From NCBI RefSeq assembly GCF_003709565.1, contig NZ_QNRC01000001.1, forward strand, positions 215,280 through 279,279: a stretch of DNA of 64,000 bases, given 5' to 3'. A model generated the notes under the pieces. The model worked only from the letters and a program-made list of their open reading frames with translations. It made no database searches and was not told the DNA's origin. Numbering within the stretch: position 1 is the stretch's first letter; each line of letters opens with the position of its first letter. The position numbers and the translations under genes are program-made. Origin of the DNA: Paracoccus sigandri (GTDB lineage Bacteria > Pseudomonadota > Alphaproteobacteria > Rhodobacterales > Rhodobacteraceae). Positions 1-10,432 of this stretch are shown piece by piece.

Positions 1-18
1 CGGTGCCGTCCAGCCCGC

Positions 19-1624
<1,606 letters not shown>

Positions 1625-1663
1625 TCGCGAAACCGAACCGGCCGGGGGCTGTCTGCCCCCGGA

Positions 1664-1728
1664 CCCCCGAGGGTATTTGGACAACGAAGAAGCCGGCCGC
1701 TTTCATCTTGGTCCAAATATTCCGGGGG
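1664..1728. repeat. Dispersed intergenic inverted element, copy 1
   Basis: Between the convergent 3' ends of ilvC and dapA, arm 1664-1682 (CCCCCGAGGGTATTTGGAC) is mirrored by 1711-1728 (GTCCAAATATTCCGGGGG). It is preceded by a perfect 8-bp hairpin CCGGGGGC/GCCCCCGG at 1642-1662. Related half-elements occur near 24929-24948 and 36535-36557 in this window, so this is a small interspersed family located after genes. A transcription-ending or RNA-folding role is inference. Confidence 0.6.
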
Positions 1729-1745
1729 AATCGCCGCAAGGCGAT

Positions 1746-1764
1746 GGGGGCAGCGCCCCCTTTT
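1746..1764 (+). terminator. Probable Rho-independent terminator of ilvC
   Basis: GGGGGC-AGC-GCCCCC followed directly by TTTT, reading in the ilvC direction and ending ten bases before the dapA stop codon. The stem is short but all G:C; the T tract is only four bases, so strength is uncertain. Confidence 0.5.
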
Positions 1765-1773
1765 CCCTATCGG

Positions 1774-2649
1774 TCAGAGAAGCCCGGCATGTTCCAGCGC
1801 CGCGTCGATCTGGCGGCGCGCGCCCTCGGTCAGCGGGGTCAGCGGCAGTCGCACCCGTTCGTCGCAGAGGCCAAGCCGCGACATCGCGTATTTCGCGCCG
1901 ACCAGACCCGGCTCGACGAAGATCGCGACATGCAGGGGCATCAGCCGGTCCTGGCATTCCAGCGCCGTCGCGTAGTCGCCCGCCAGCGTCGCCTCCTGGA
2001 ACCGGGCGCAGAGCTTCGGCGCGACATTCGCCGTCACGCTGATGCAGCCCACGCCGCCATGGGCGTTGAAGCCGAGCGCCGTCGCGTCCTCGCCCGACAG
2101 CTGGATGAAATCCTTGCCGCAGGTCATCCGCTGGCAGCTGACGCGCTCCAGCCTGCCGGTGGCGTCCTTGACGCCGACGATGTTCTTCAGCTGCGCCAGC
2201 TGGCCCATCGTCTCGGGCGTCATGTCGATGACCGAGCGGCCGGGGATGTTGTAGATGATGATCGGCAGGTCCACCGCCTCGGCCAGGGCGGTGAAATGGG
2301 CGATCAGCCCCGCCTGGGTGGGCTTGTTGTAATAGGGCGTCACCACCAGCGCCGCGTCGGCGCCGACCTCGGCGGCATGGCGCACCAGCCCGATCGCCTC
2401 GCGGGTCGAGTTCGACCCCGCCCCGGCGATCACCGGGATGCGGCCGGCGGCGATCCTGACCACCTCTTCCACGACAAGGCGATGTTCGTCATGGGTCAGG
2501 GTCGGGCTCTCGCCGGTCGTGCCCACCGGCACCAGCCCGTGGCTGCCCTGCCCCACATGCCACTCGACCAGCTTCTTCAGCGTGTCCAGATCCAGCTCGC
2601 CGTCCGGGGTGAACGGCGTGACGAGGGCGGGCATTGACCCTTTGAACAT
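1774..2649 (-). CDS. dapA: 4-hydroxy-tetrahydrodipicolinate synthase
   Basis: Condenses pyruvate with aspartate semialdehyde, the first committed step to diaminopimelate and lysine. The 291-residue TIM barrel shows the full catalytic set: GTTGES with Thr44-Thr45, Tyr133 in YNIPGR and the Schiff-base Lys161 in GVKDATG. Length equals the family norm. It stands alone on the minus strand, convergent with ilvC and divergent from the lytic transglycosylase (99 bases between starts). Paralogues of this fold can be other aldolases, but the complete DHDPS residue set makes DapA the best call. Confidence 0.93.
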   Translation of the reverse strand: MFKGSMPALVTPFTPDGELDLDTLKKLVEWHVGQGSHGLVPVGTTGESPTLTHDEHRLVVEEVVRIAAGRIPVIAGAGSNSTREAIGLVRHAAEVGADAALVVTPYYNKPTQAGLIAHFTALAEAVDLPIIIYNIPGRSVIDMTPETMGQLAQLKNIVGVKDATGRLERVSCQRMTCGKDFIQLSGEDATALGFNAHGGVGCISVTANVAPKLCARFQEATLAGDYATALECQDRLMPLHVAIFVEPGLVGAKYAMSRLGLCDERVRLPLTPLTEGARRQIDAALEHAGLL

Positions 2650-2748
2650 GACACGCTCCTATGGGCTCGGGTTGAAGTCGCGCGAACCTATATCCGGGCG
2701 ATGGACTTGCCAAGGATGTGAATTGCGCTTCCGGCGCAGGGCGGCGAC

Positions 2749-4827
2749 ATGAGAGGGGTGATGCGACATCTGCGCGACATTCTGGCCGTGGCGGCGCTGG
2801 TCGCCCTGCCGCTTTCCGCACCCCGCGCCGAGGATGCCGGGGCGATGGCGCTGGCGCTGGCGGCGGCCGATGTCCGCGACTGGGTGACGGCGCGGGATGC
2901 GGCGCGGGCCTCGGGTCCGATGGCCGAGGCGCTGGTCGGCTGGCAGGCGCTGCGCCTGGGCCATGGCGGCTTCGACGACTACCTGGCCTTCCTGCGCGTC
3001 CATGGCGACTGGCCCGGTCTGGCGCTGCTGCGCCAGCGCGGCGACGGCAAGCTGCGCCCCGACCTGCCGGCCGAGGCGATCCGCGAATGGCTGGGCGACC
3101 GGCTGCCGGATTCGCTGGCGACCGAGACCGCCTGGCTGGCCACGCTGGACGAGGATGCCGCGCGGGCCGAGCGGGCGCGTTTCTGGCGCGAGGTCCCGCT
3201 GAGCGCGGCCGAGGAAACCGCCTTCCTGGCCGCCCATGGCGACGAGCTGGCGCCGCTGCATCCGGCCCGCGCCGTGGCCATGCTGGACCGGCAGGAATGG
3301 GCGCAGGCCGAACGCCTGCTGCCCCGCCTGCCCGAGGCCCGGCAGCCGCTGCTGAAGGCGCGCATCGCCTTGCAGGCGGGACGCGCGGGCGTCGACGACC
3401 TGATCCTTGCCCTGCCCACTGACCAGCGCGCCGATCCCGGCCTGACGCTGGACCGCTTCCTGTGGCGGGTCCGGGCCAAGCAGCACGAGGGCGCGCAGGC
3501 GCTGATGCTGGAGGCCTCGGCCAGCGCCGAGACGCTGCGGATGCCGGATCTCTGGGCCTCGATGCGGGTCGATTACGCGCGGCTGGCGATGCGGGCCGGC
3601 GACTGGGCGCGGGCCGAGCGGCTGGCCGCGCCGCATTTCCTGACCCCCGACAACCGCCATTACGCCGACCTGGAATGGCTGGCGGGCTATGCGGCGCTGA
3701 AGCAGGGCGCCGCCGACCGGGCGCTGGAACATTTCCTGCATCTGGAGGAGGTGGTCGCCAGCCTGATCAGCAAGGCGCGCGCCCATTACTGGCAGGGCCG
3801 CGCGCATGAGGCGCTTGGCGATGACGCCGCCGCCGCGCGCGCCTATGCGAAGGGCGCGGCCATGCCCGGCACCTATTACGGCCAGCTTGCGGCCGAAAAG
3901 GCGCGCGTCACCATGCCCGCCGATTACGCCGTCACCGGCGAGGCCACGGACAGCCTGCCCGACTGGCGCGGCAGCGCGCTGCGCGAGAACAACGTCTTCC
4001 AGGCCGCCCTGTGGCTGGTGGCGACCGGCCGCAAGGATGACGCGCAGCGGTTCCTGCTGCATCTGGCCGAGACCGCCGGCCCCGAGGATATCGGCCGCAT
4101 GTCGCGGCTGATGTACGAGGCCGGCGCGCCCTGGCACGGCCTCAGGCTGTCCAAGCAGGCCGCGAACAAGGGCATCATCTATCCGGCGGCGCATTTCCCG
4201 CTGACCGGGCTGGAGAAGAAGGAGCTGGGCCTGCCGCCCGAGCTGGTCCTGTCGATCGCCCGGCAGGAATCCGAGTTCAACCATACCGTCAGCAGCCATG
4301 CCGGCGCCAAGGGGCTGATGCAGGTCTTGCCCGGCACCGCGCAGGACATGGCCCGCAAGATCGGCGAGCCCTACGACCTGCCGCGCCTGACCACCGATGC
4401 CGCCTATAACGCGCGGCTGGGCGCGGCCTATCTGGCCGGGCTGCGCGACCGCTTCGGGACCTCGGTCGCGCTGACGGCCTCGGGCTACAATGCCGGGCCG
4501 GGCCGCCCCGCCCGCTGGCTGAACGATTTCGGCGACCTGCGCCGCGACTTCGACCCGGTGGACTGGGTCGAGCTGATCCCCTTCGACGAGACCCGCAACT
4601 ATGTGATGCGCGTGACCGAGGCGATGCCCGTCTATCGCGCCCGCATCCAGGGCAAGCCCGCGCCGCTGGTGCCCACATGGGAGCTGACCGGGGGCGGGCT
4701 GATGCCGCCGCCGCCCGTCCGGCTGACGCTGGCCCTGTCGGCGCGGCCGCAGGCCAAGCCCTTCATCGGGCCGCGCCTGCCCCAAGGCTGGATCACGCCG
4801 ATTTCCGCCGCATCCGCCACAGAGTGA
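2749..4827 (+). CDS. Soluble lytic murein transglycosylase (Slt70-like)
   Basis: Periplasmic enzyme that cleaves the MurNAc-GlcNAc bond of peptidoglycan with formation of 1,6-anhydro-muramic ends. The 692-residue product begins with a signal peptide (hydrophobic ILAVAALVALPLSA, likely cleavage after APRA). A long alpha-helical superhelix domain rich in Ala/Leu/Arg follows to about residue 480, then the SLT catalytic domain: Glu507 in ARQESEFN, the GAKGLMQVLPGTA segment and the ASGYNAGPGR motif. Start alternatives are ATG 2749 and ATG 2761. The 3' end overlaps the convergent transporter gene by 35 bases. Confidence 0.93.
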   Translation: MRGVMRHLRDILAVAALVALPLSAPRAEDAGAMALALAAADVRDWVTARDAARASGPMAEALVGWQALRLGHGGFDDYLAFLRVHGDWPGLALLRQRGDGKLRPDLPAEAIREWLGDRLPDSLATETAWLATLDEDAARAERARFWREVPLSAAEETAFLAAHGDELAPLHPARAVAMLDRQEWAQAERLLPRLPEARQPLLKARIALQAGRAGVDDLILALPTDQRADPGLTLDRFLWRVRAKQHEGAQALMLEASASAETLRMPDLWASMRVDYARLAMRAGDWARAERLAAPHFLTPDNRHYADLEWLAGYAALKQGAADRALEHFLHLEEVVASLISKARAHYWQGRAHEALGDDAAAARAYAKGAAMPGTYYGQLAAEKARVTMPADYAVTGEATDSLPDWRGSALRENNVFQAALWLVATGRKDDAQRFLLHLAETAGPEDIGRMSRLMYEAGAPWHGLRLSKQAANKGIIYPAAHFPLTGLEKKELGLPPELVLSIARQESEFNHTVSSHAGAKGLMQVLPGTAQDMARKIGEPYDLPRLTTDAAYNARLGAAYLAGLRDRFGTSVALTASGYNAGPGRPARWLNDFGDLRRDFDPVDWVELIPFDETRNYVMRVTEAMPVYRARIQGKPAPLVPTWELTGGGLMPPPPVRLTLALSARPQAKPFIGPRLPQGWITPISAASATE

Positions 4828-5755
4828 ACAGCCCCGCGCAGACCACGATCCCGGTGCCGATCACGACATTGGGCCGCAGCACCTCGCCGAAGACCACCAC
4901 GCCGATGATGCTGACCCAGACCAGCTGCGTATAGGCGAAGGGCTGCAGCGCCGAGGCCTCGGCCATCTCGTAGGCGCGGATCATCAGGTAATGCGAGGTC
5001 ATCCCGGCCGCGCAGAGGCAGGCCATCCACAGCCAGTCGACCGGCGCCAGCCATTGCCATTCCCAGATCCCGACCAGCGTGATCGCGACCGCCCCGGCGA
5101 TGCCGGTCCAGAAGAAGCTGACGATAGGCGGGTCGTCGCGCGAGACATGGCGCGTCAGCAGCCCGTAGAGCGCGAACATCAGCGCCGCCGCGAAGGGCAG
5201 CAGCGCCTCGATCCGCATGACGCCGCTGCCGGGCTGCAGGATCACCAGGATGCCGATGAAGCCGATGCCAATGGCGGTCCAGCGCCGCCAGCCGACCTTT
5301 TCGCCCAGGACCGGGCCCGACAGCGCCGCGACCAGCAGCGGATAGGCGGTGAAGACGGCATGGGTCTCGACCAGCCCAAGGCGCACGAAGGCCTCGACCA
5401 TGATCAGCACCTCGGCCACCAGGATCACGCCCCGGAAGATCTGGGTCAGCGGGCGCCGGGTCCTGACCGCGCGCTTCAGCCCGCCCGGCTGGCGCGAGAC
5501 CAGCGCGATGACGAAGACCGCGAAGACCCAGTAGCGGATCATCACCACCAGGACCGGCGGATAGCCCTCGCCCAGCACGCGCGAGAAGCCGTCCTGCAGC
5601 GCGAAGATGAAGCTGACCAGGCACATCAGCAGGATCGCCAGCCCGGTGCGGTCCCTGACCGGCGGCCGGGTGCTGGGCGGGATCGGCGGCGGGGCAGAGG
5701 CAGAGGCCGCCGAGGCGGCATAGGGCGGGGCGTTCTTGTCGTCTGGCATGGTCAT
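4793..5755 (-). CDS. EamA/DMT-family transporter
   Basis: A 320-residue inner-membrane protein of the drug/metabolite transporter superfamily. After a polar, proline-rich N-terminus of about 35 residues, it shows roughly ten hydrophobic helices arranged as two EamA repeats (first beginning LAILLMCLVSFIFALQDGFS, second near FAAALMFALYGLLTRH). Family members export amino acids, metabolites or S-adenosylmethionine; the substrate here cannot be told. It overlaps the 3' end of the convergent transglycosylase gene, with no evident operon partner. Confidence 0.88.
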   Translation of the reverse strand: MTMPDDKNAPPYAASAASASAPPPIPPSTRPPVRDRTGLAILLMCLVSFIFALQDGFSRVLGEGYPPVLVVMIRYWVFAVFVIALVSRQPGGLKRAVRTRRPLTQIFRGVILVAEVLIMVEAFVRLGLVETHAVFTAYPLLVAALSGPVLGEKVGWRRWTAIGIGFIGILVILQPGSGVMRIEALLPFAAALMFALYGLLTRHVSRDDPPIVSFFWTGIAGAVAITLVGIWEWQWLAPVDWLWMACLCAAGMTSHYLMIRAYEMAEASALQPFAYTQLVWVSIIGVVVFGEVLRPNVVIGTGIVVCAGLFTLWRMRRKSA

Positions 5756-5890
5756 CGCGTTCCGGGCAATGCCCAGCCCATGCGCCCGTGCTGTCGCAAG
5801 GTCAAGGCAAGCCCGGTCTGCATGCCGTGCAAGCCCGCCGGCGTTGCCGGGATGCCGCGGGGCTGGGGCGGGTGGCCGGTGGATTCCCGG

Positions 5891-6679
5891 TCAGTCGCGG
5901 CTGCGGATGACCTTGGCGAAGGGATCGAAGATGGCGGCGTTGGCGGCCACCAGCCGGCCCGATTCCAGCGGATCGTCGCCGTCGCGCAGCCCCTCGACGA
6001 AGCCGCCCGCCTCGCGCACCAGCAGGATGCCCGCCGCCACGTCCCAGGGGTTGTTGCCGCGTTCCCAATAGCCGTCATAGCGGCCCGCCGCCACATAGGC
6101 CAAGTCCAGCGAGGCCGAGCCCCAGCGGCGCACGCCGGCGGTCAGCGGCATCAGCCGGGCCAGGTCCTGAAGCGTGGCGGGCAGCGGCCCGCGCCCGGCG
6201 AAGGGCACGCCGGTGGCGAAGATCGATTCGATCATCCGGCTGCGCCCCGACACCCGCAGACGCTGGTCGTTCATGAAGGCGCCTCCGCCCTTCTCGGCCA
6301 CGAACAGCTCGTCCTTGGCGGGGTCGAAGATGACCGCGGCGACGATTTCCTTCTTGTGTTCCAGCGCGATGCTGACCGCCCAATGCGGCAGGCCGTGCAG
6401 GAAATTCGTGGTCCCGTCCAGGGGATCGACGATCCAGCGCCGGGTCGGATCCTCGCCCGCCTCCTCGCCGGTTTCCTCGCCCAGCCAGCCATAGTTCGGC
6501 CGCGCGCCGCGCAGTTCCTCCTTGATGATCCGCTCGGCCTCGCGGTCGGCGCGGCTGACGAAATCGCCCGCGCCCTTGACGCTGACCTGCAGGTTCTCGA
6601 CCTCGCGGAAATCCTTGACCAGGCTGCGGCCAGCCTTGCGGGCGGCCTTGATCATGATGTTCAGATTCGCGCTTTGCAT
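5891..6679 (-). CDS. suhB: Inositol monophosphatase family protein
   Basis: A 262-residue Mg2+-dependent phosphatase of the IMPase/SuhB family, cytoplasmic. The metal-binding motifs are present: GEETGEE, then DPLDGTTNFLHG with its preceding WIVDP, and the C-terminal NPWDVAAGILLVREAGG. Family members hydrolyse inositol-1-phosphate or related sugar phosphates; E. coli SuhB also binds the transcription machinery. Which activity applies cannot be read here. Monocistronic between the transporter and metR on the same strand. Confidence 0.9.
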   Translation of the reverse strand: MQSANLNIMIKAARKAGRSLVKDFREVENLQVSVKGAGDFVSRADREAERIIKEELRGARPNYGWLGEETGEEAGEDPTRRWIVDPLDGTTNFLHGLPHWAVSIALEHKKEIVAAVIFDPAKDELFVAEKGGGAFMNDQRLRVSGRSRMIESIFATGVPFAGRGPLPATLQDLARLMPLTAGVRRWGSASLDLAYVAAGRYDGYWERGNNPWDVAAGILLVREAGGFVEGLRDGDDPLESGRLVAANAAIFDPFAKVIRSRD

Positions 6680-6734
6680 CCGGTGCTCCTATGGGGTTGG
6701 CCGCGTCATAGGCCCCCGCGCGCGAAAAGCCAAG

Positions 6735-7649
6735 CTAGGCCGCCGGGTCACGCAACATCCGCAGGGGTTCGGTGCGCGAAAGCCGCAGCACATGCGCCAT
6801 GTAGGGCAGGCCCAGGTCGCTTTCCCGGACCGCGGCGTAAAGCCGGCGCATCATGCCCCCCGGCCCCAGCGGCAGCAGCGCCAGCTCGGGATTGGCGGCC
6901 TCGCGCCGCAAGACCCAGTCGGGCATCACCGCGACGCCGCGCCCGCTGGCCACCAGCATGACGGCGACGGCGGTCAGCTCGACCTGCCGGGTCTGGGCGG
7001 GCTCGATCCCGGCGGGGGTCAGGAACTGGCTGAACACGTCCAGCCGCCCGCGATCCATCGGATAGGTGATCAGCGTCTCGCCGGCCAGGTCCTGCGGCTC
7101 GGCATAGCCCTTCTGGACCAGCGGATGCCCGGCCGGCACCAGCAGCGTCGGCGAATAGTCGAACAGCGGCTGGAAGGTCACGCCCGCCACCTCCTCGGGG
7201 TCCGAGGAGATCACCAGGTCCACCTCCTCGCGCGCCAGCGCCGGCAGCGCGGCGAAGGCCAGGCGCTGGCGGATGTCCACGTCGACCTCGGGCCAGGTGC
7301 GGCGGAACAGATCCAGCACCGGCAGAAGCCAGTCGAAACAGGCGTGGCATTCCATCGCGATATGCAGCCGGCCGACGCGGCCCATCTCGACGCCCTTGAA
7401 CTCGGCCTCGGTGGCGGCGACCAGGGGCAGCACCTGCTCGGCCAGGCGCAGAAGCCGCATCCCCGCCGCCGACAGCCGCATCGGCTTGGCGCGGCGCACG
7501 AACAGCTCGACGCCGGCCTGTTCCTCCAGCGCCTTGACCTGGTGCGACAGCGCCGACTGGGTGATGTTCAGGACATCGGCCGCGCGGGCCAGCCCGCCCT
7601 GTTCATGAATCGCCCGAACCGTGCGAAGATGGCGCAATTCAAGGTGCAT
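6735..7649 (-). CDS. metR: LysR-type activator of methionine metabolism
   Basis: LysR-family regulator of about 304 residues. The N-terminal winged helix reads LELRHLRTVRAIHEQGGLAR with the QSALSHQVKALE recognition helix; the effector domain contains AMECHACFDWLLPVLDLF and YPMDRGRLDVF, which closely follow enterobacterial MetR (IECHSCIQWL, YPVQRSRLDV in memory). MetR proteins bind homocysteine and activate methionine genes. It is divergent from metF, with an exact MetR box between them. Translation could also start at 7670 or 7664; the Met at 7649 sits best relative to the GAAAGCGG sequence and the family N-terminus. Confidence 0.9.
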   Translation of the reverse strand: MHLELRHLRTVRAIHEQGGLARAADVLNITQSALSHQVKALEEQAGVELFVRRAKPMRLSAAGMRLLRLAEQVLPLVAATEAEFKGVEMGRVGRLHIAMECHACFDWLLPVLDLFRRTWPEVDVDIRQRLAFAALPALAREEVDLVISSDPEEVAGVTFQPLFDYSPTLLVPAGHPLVQKGYAEPQDLAGETLITYPMDRGRLDVFSQFLTPAGIEPAQTRQVELTAVAVMLVASGRGVAVMPDWVLRREAANPELALLPLGPGGMMRRLYAAVRESDLGLPYMAHVLRLSRTEPLRMLRDPAA

Positions 7650-7681
7650 GTGAGCCGCTTTCATGATCAACTTGAAGATTA

Positions 7682-7694
7682 TGAATTTGTTTCA
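7682..7694. promoter_or_regulatory. MetR-box candidate
   Basis: The sequence TGAATTTGTTTCA fits TGAA-N5-TTCA, the enterobacterial MetR recognition consensus, and lies midway between the divergent metR and metF starts. A looser second half-site pair (TTCATGATCAACTTGAA) lies just to the left at 7660-7676. The position fits joint autoregulation of metR and activation of metF. Confidence 0.65.
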
Positions 7695-7737
7695 CCGTTA
7701 GCGCCGTGGCACAAGGCCGCAAAGGAAAGGAATCGTC

Positions 7738-8619
7738 ATGAGCCGCCCCGCGCCGAAAATCAGCTTCGAGTTCTTCCCGCCGAAGACGCTGGATGCGTCC
7801 TTCCGGCTGTGGGAAACCGCGCGCGCGCTGGCCCCGCTGCGGCCCGATTTCGTGTCCGTCACCTATGGCGCGGGCGGCACGACGCGGCAATTGACGCATG
7901 AGGCGGTGACGACCATCAACCGCCACTACGGCGTGAACGTCGCGGCGCACCTGACCTGCGTCGAGGCGACGCGCGCGGAAACCCTGAAGATCGTTCAGGA
8001 CTATGCCGATGCCGGCATCCGCGAGATCGTGGCCCTGCGCGGCGATGCGCCCAAGGGCCAGGACCGCTTCACGCCCCATCCCGACGGCTTCGCCCATTCG
8101 GTCGAGCTGATCGAGGCCATCGCGGCGCGCGGCGACATGACCATCCGCGTCGGCGCCTATCCCGAGCCGCATCCCGACAGCGCCTCGACCGATGCTGACG
8201 TGGCCTGGCTGAAGCGCAAGATCGACGCGGGCGCGACCAGCGCCATCACGCAGTTCTTCTTCGAGCCCGAGACCTTCTTCCGCTTCCGCGACAAATGCGC
8301 GGCGGCGGGGATCGAGGCGCCGATCATTCCGGGCCTTCTGCCGATCCAGGGCTGGGCGGGCGCCAAGCGCTTTGCCGCCACCTGCGGCACCAGCATCCCG
8401 CAATGGGCCGAGGACGCCTTCGCCACCGCCATCAGCGAAGGCCCCGACAGCGAACGCCGGCTGGCCACCGCGATCTGCACCGAGCTGTGCGGCAAGCTGC
8501 TGGACGGCGGGGTGGACCGGCTGCATTTCTACACGCTGAACCGGCCGGAAATGACCCTGGATGTCTGCGCGACCCTGGGCATCCGGCCCGAGCCTTCGGG
8601 GCTGGAGGCCGTGGCCTGA
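7738..8619 (+). CDS. metF: 5,10-methylenetetrahydrofolate reductase
   Basis: FAD enzyme reducing methylene-THF to methyl-THF, the methyl donor for methionine synthase. The 293-residue product begins with ISFEFFPPKT, the family signature, and keeps the YGAGG segment near residue 45 and the ALRGD folate/FAD region near residue 100. It has the short bacterial length without the eukaryotic regulatory domain. Ribosome-binding site GGAAAGGAA. MetR diverges upstream with a MetR box, so regulation by homocysteine through MetR is likely. A HAD phosphatase gene follows two bases after the stop. Confidence 0.96.
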   Translation: MSRPAPKISFEFFPPKTLDASFRLWETARALAPLRPDFVSVTYGAGGTTRQLTHEAVTTINRHYGVNVAAHLTCVEATRAETLKIVQDYADAGIREIVALRGDAPKGQDRFTPHPDGFAHSVELIEAIAARGDMTIRVGAYPEPHPDSASTDADVAWLKRKIDAGATSAITQFFFEPETFFRFRDKCAAAGIEAPIIPGLLPIQGWAGAKRFAATCGTSIPQWAEDAFATAISEGPDSERRLATAICTELCGKLLDGGVDRLHFYTLNRPEMTLDVCATLGIRPEPSGLEAVA

Positions 8620-8621
8620 CC

Positions 8622-9275
8622 ATGCCGCGCTGCCTGCTGATCGACCTGGACGGCACGCTGGTCGACAGCGAGATCGCCAATTGCCGCGCCTTCCTGGACC
8701 TGCTGCCCGACCTGCCGCTGACCCTGCCCCAGCTGATCGCAAGCTATCGCGGCGTGCAGCTGGACCGGATCATCGAGGACCTGACCCAGCGCCACGGCGT
8801 CGCCCCCGACGCCGATTTCGTGCCGCGCTATCGCGCCCATGTGGCGGGGCTGTTCGAGCGCGAGCTGGCGGCCTTTCCCGGCGTGGCCGAGGCGCTGGAC
8901 CGGATCGACCTGCCGATCTGCGTCGCCTCCAGCGCGCCGCGCGACAAGATCGCCACGGCGCTGCAGATCACCGGGCTGGCCGGGTTCTTCGGCGACCGGC
9001 TCTACAGCGCCTATGACGTGCGGGCGTGGAAGCCCGACCCGGCGGTGTTCCTGGCCGCCGCGACCGGCATGGGCGTCACACCCGACCAGTGCCTGGTGAT
9101 CGAGGACAGCGCCGTCGGGCTTGCCGCCGCCCGCGCCGCGCGGATGCCGGTGCTGCATTTCACCCCGCATGAGGACGGGGATCAGGACGCGCAGGCCGAG
9201 GGCCGCTTCACGCATTGGCAGCAGCTGCCGGACCTGCTGGCGGCCGCGCCCTGGGGCGTGGCGATTCGGGGCTGA
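8622..9275 (+). CDS. HAD-superfamily hydrolase (phosphoglycolate phosphatase/beta-PGM type)
   Basis: A 217-residue HAD subfamily IA phosphatase. Motif I is LIDLDGTLVDSE with nucleophile Asp8 and acid Asp10, motif II is the VASSAPRDK serine loop, motif III the lysine of AWKPDPAVF, and motif IV IEDSAVG. A helical cap lies between residues about 18 and 85. Substrates of such proteins range over sugar phosphates and phosphoglycolate and cannot be chosen here. It follows metF with two bases between stop and start and is presumably co-transcribed. Confidence 0.88.
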   Translation: MPRCLLIDLDGTLVDSEIANCRAFLDLLPDLPLTLPQLIASYRGVQLDRIIEDLTQRHGVAPDADFVPRYRAHVAGLFERELAAFPGVAEALDRIDLPICVASSAPRDKIATALQITGLAGFFGDRLYSAYDVRAWKPDPAVFLAAATGMGVTPDQCLVIEDSAVGLAAARAARMPVLHFTPHEDGDQDAQAEGRFTHWQQLPDLLAAAPWGVAIRG

Positions 9276-9294
9276 ACGATGCGGGGCTGATCGC

Positions 9295-10398
9295 TCAGCC
9301 CTGTGCCTTCCTGCGCGGCGGTTCCGCTTCCGGCAGGGCCTTGCGCGACAGCCGCCGCCGGGGCCGGTCCGCCGCCTGGTCGGCAAGCTGGCCGGCCAGC
9401 AAGGCCGGGCCGGGATAGGGCCGGGGCACGGTCGGATGCAGGTCCTCGCTTGCATTGGCGCCCGCCAGCCGCGGGGCGCGGGCCAGGAAGGCCTTGCCCC
9501 ATTGCCGCCAGGACCCGATCGAGGGCGCAGTCGCATCGCAGGGGAAATGCCGCCGCCAGTCCTCGGGCAGCGGCAGGCCGACGCCGCCGGCCTGCTCCAG
9601 CATCCAGACCAGCGGGATATTGGCCAGCGGCCGGGCGAATTCCAGCCCGCGCAGCTGCCCGCCGATATCGGGATGGACGCCGCGGAACCACATCTGCCGC
9701 ACGCGTCCGTCGGCATGGCCCCCGGCATCGGCGTCGCCATTGGCGTCCCACAGCAGCGGCGCATAGGCCGCGCGGGTCTCGTCCAGCGCCAGGGCGTGGA
9801 AGCCGTGCTGGACCCCCGCGCCCAGATGCGCGTCGTGGAAGCGGAACATCGGCTCGGTCACCATCCACAGCAGCGGCAGGCGCAGCCCCAGCGCCGCGAC
9901 GGTGTCGAAGCAGCAGATGGCGCGGATCGGCATGTCGGGATGGCAGCGGCGGCGGAAGGCGGCCAGGGTCTGCGCCGTCCCGCCCTCGCGATACAGCCGC
10001 CAGGCCAGCCGGGTGTTGCGTTCCGTCGCGCGTTCGGGGCGCAACAGGCCGATGCGGCCGATCATCCCGGCCAGGCTGCGCACCGCGAAGGCGCCGCGCG
10101 AATAGCCGAACAGGAACACCGGATCGCCCGGCCGCCAGCCATTGGCCAGCCAGCCATAGGCCTCGATGATGCGCCGTTCCAGCGCCCGGCCCATGGCCAG
10201 TTCCGGCAGGGTCTGCCAGCGGTTCCATTGCTGGCCGGCCGCGTAATACAGCCGCAGCCGCGCGCCCGGCAGCGGCCCCATCTGGCCGCGCAACAGGTCG
10301 TGGATGCGCCCGATCGAGCTGTGCCGCCCGTCGGCCAGCGAGGCGAAGGTGCCGTCGATCAGCACCACATGGATCAGCGTCGGGCGAATCGTCTGCAT
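9295..10398 (-). CDS. DUF2235 alpha/beta-hydrolase domain protein
   Basis: A 367-residue protein with the DUF2235 hydrolase signature: an N-terminal LIDGT strand-loop (residues 13-17) and the nucleophile elbow GYSRG at 98-102 with Ser100, followed by AFAVRSLAGMIGRIG. A later HPDIGG segment may hold the catalytic His. Relatives include type VI secretion phospholipase effectors (Tle1) and uncharacterised cytoplasmic hydrolases. No VgrG, PAAR or immunity gene is adjacent and no signal peptide is seen, so an effector role is unsupported. Convergent with the HAD gene; a 7-bp inverted repeat (9284-9301) overlaps its stop codon. Confidence 0.8.
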   Translation of the reverse strand: MQTIRPTLIHVVLIDGTFASLADGRHSSIGRIHDLLRGQMGPLPGARLRLYYAAGQQWNRWQTLPELAMGRALERRIIEAYGWLANGWRPGDPVFLFGYSRGAFAVRSLAGMIGRIGLLRPERATERNTRLAWRLYREGGTAQTLAAFRRRCHPDMPIRAICCFDTVAALGLRLPLLWMVTEPMFRFHDAHLGAGVQHGFHALALDETRAAYAPLLWDANGDADAGGHADGRVRQMWFRGVHPDIGGQLRGLEFARPLANIPLVWMLEQAGGVGLPLPEDWRRHFPCDATAPSIGSWRQWGKAFLARAPRLAGANASEDLHPTVPRPYPGPALLAGQLADQAADRPRRRLSRKALPEAEPPRRKAQG

Positions 10399-10432
10399 CG
10401 CCCGACGCTAGCATGAGGACATGAGATTTCCG

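Noticed and set aside
1..18. Gene at the left edge
   Set aside because: Only 18 bases precede the Lrp stop codon; nothing can be called.
2659..4785. Long minus-strand frame opposite the lytic transglycosylase
   Set aside because: It is a mirror of a gene with clear SLT motifs; the translation is Arg/Gln/Gly-rich low-complexity text without any family signature.
9284..9301. Hairpin GGGCTGA/TCAGCCC as a bidirectional terminator
   Set aside because: Only a 7-bp stem with no T tract on either side; it overlaps the stop codon of the DUF2235 gene and may be chance.
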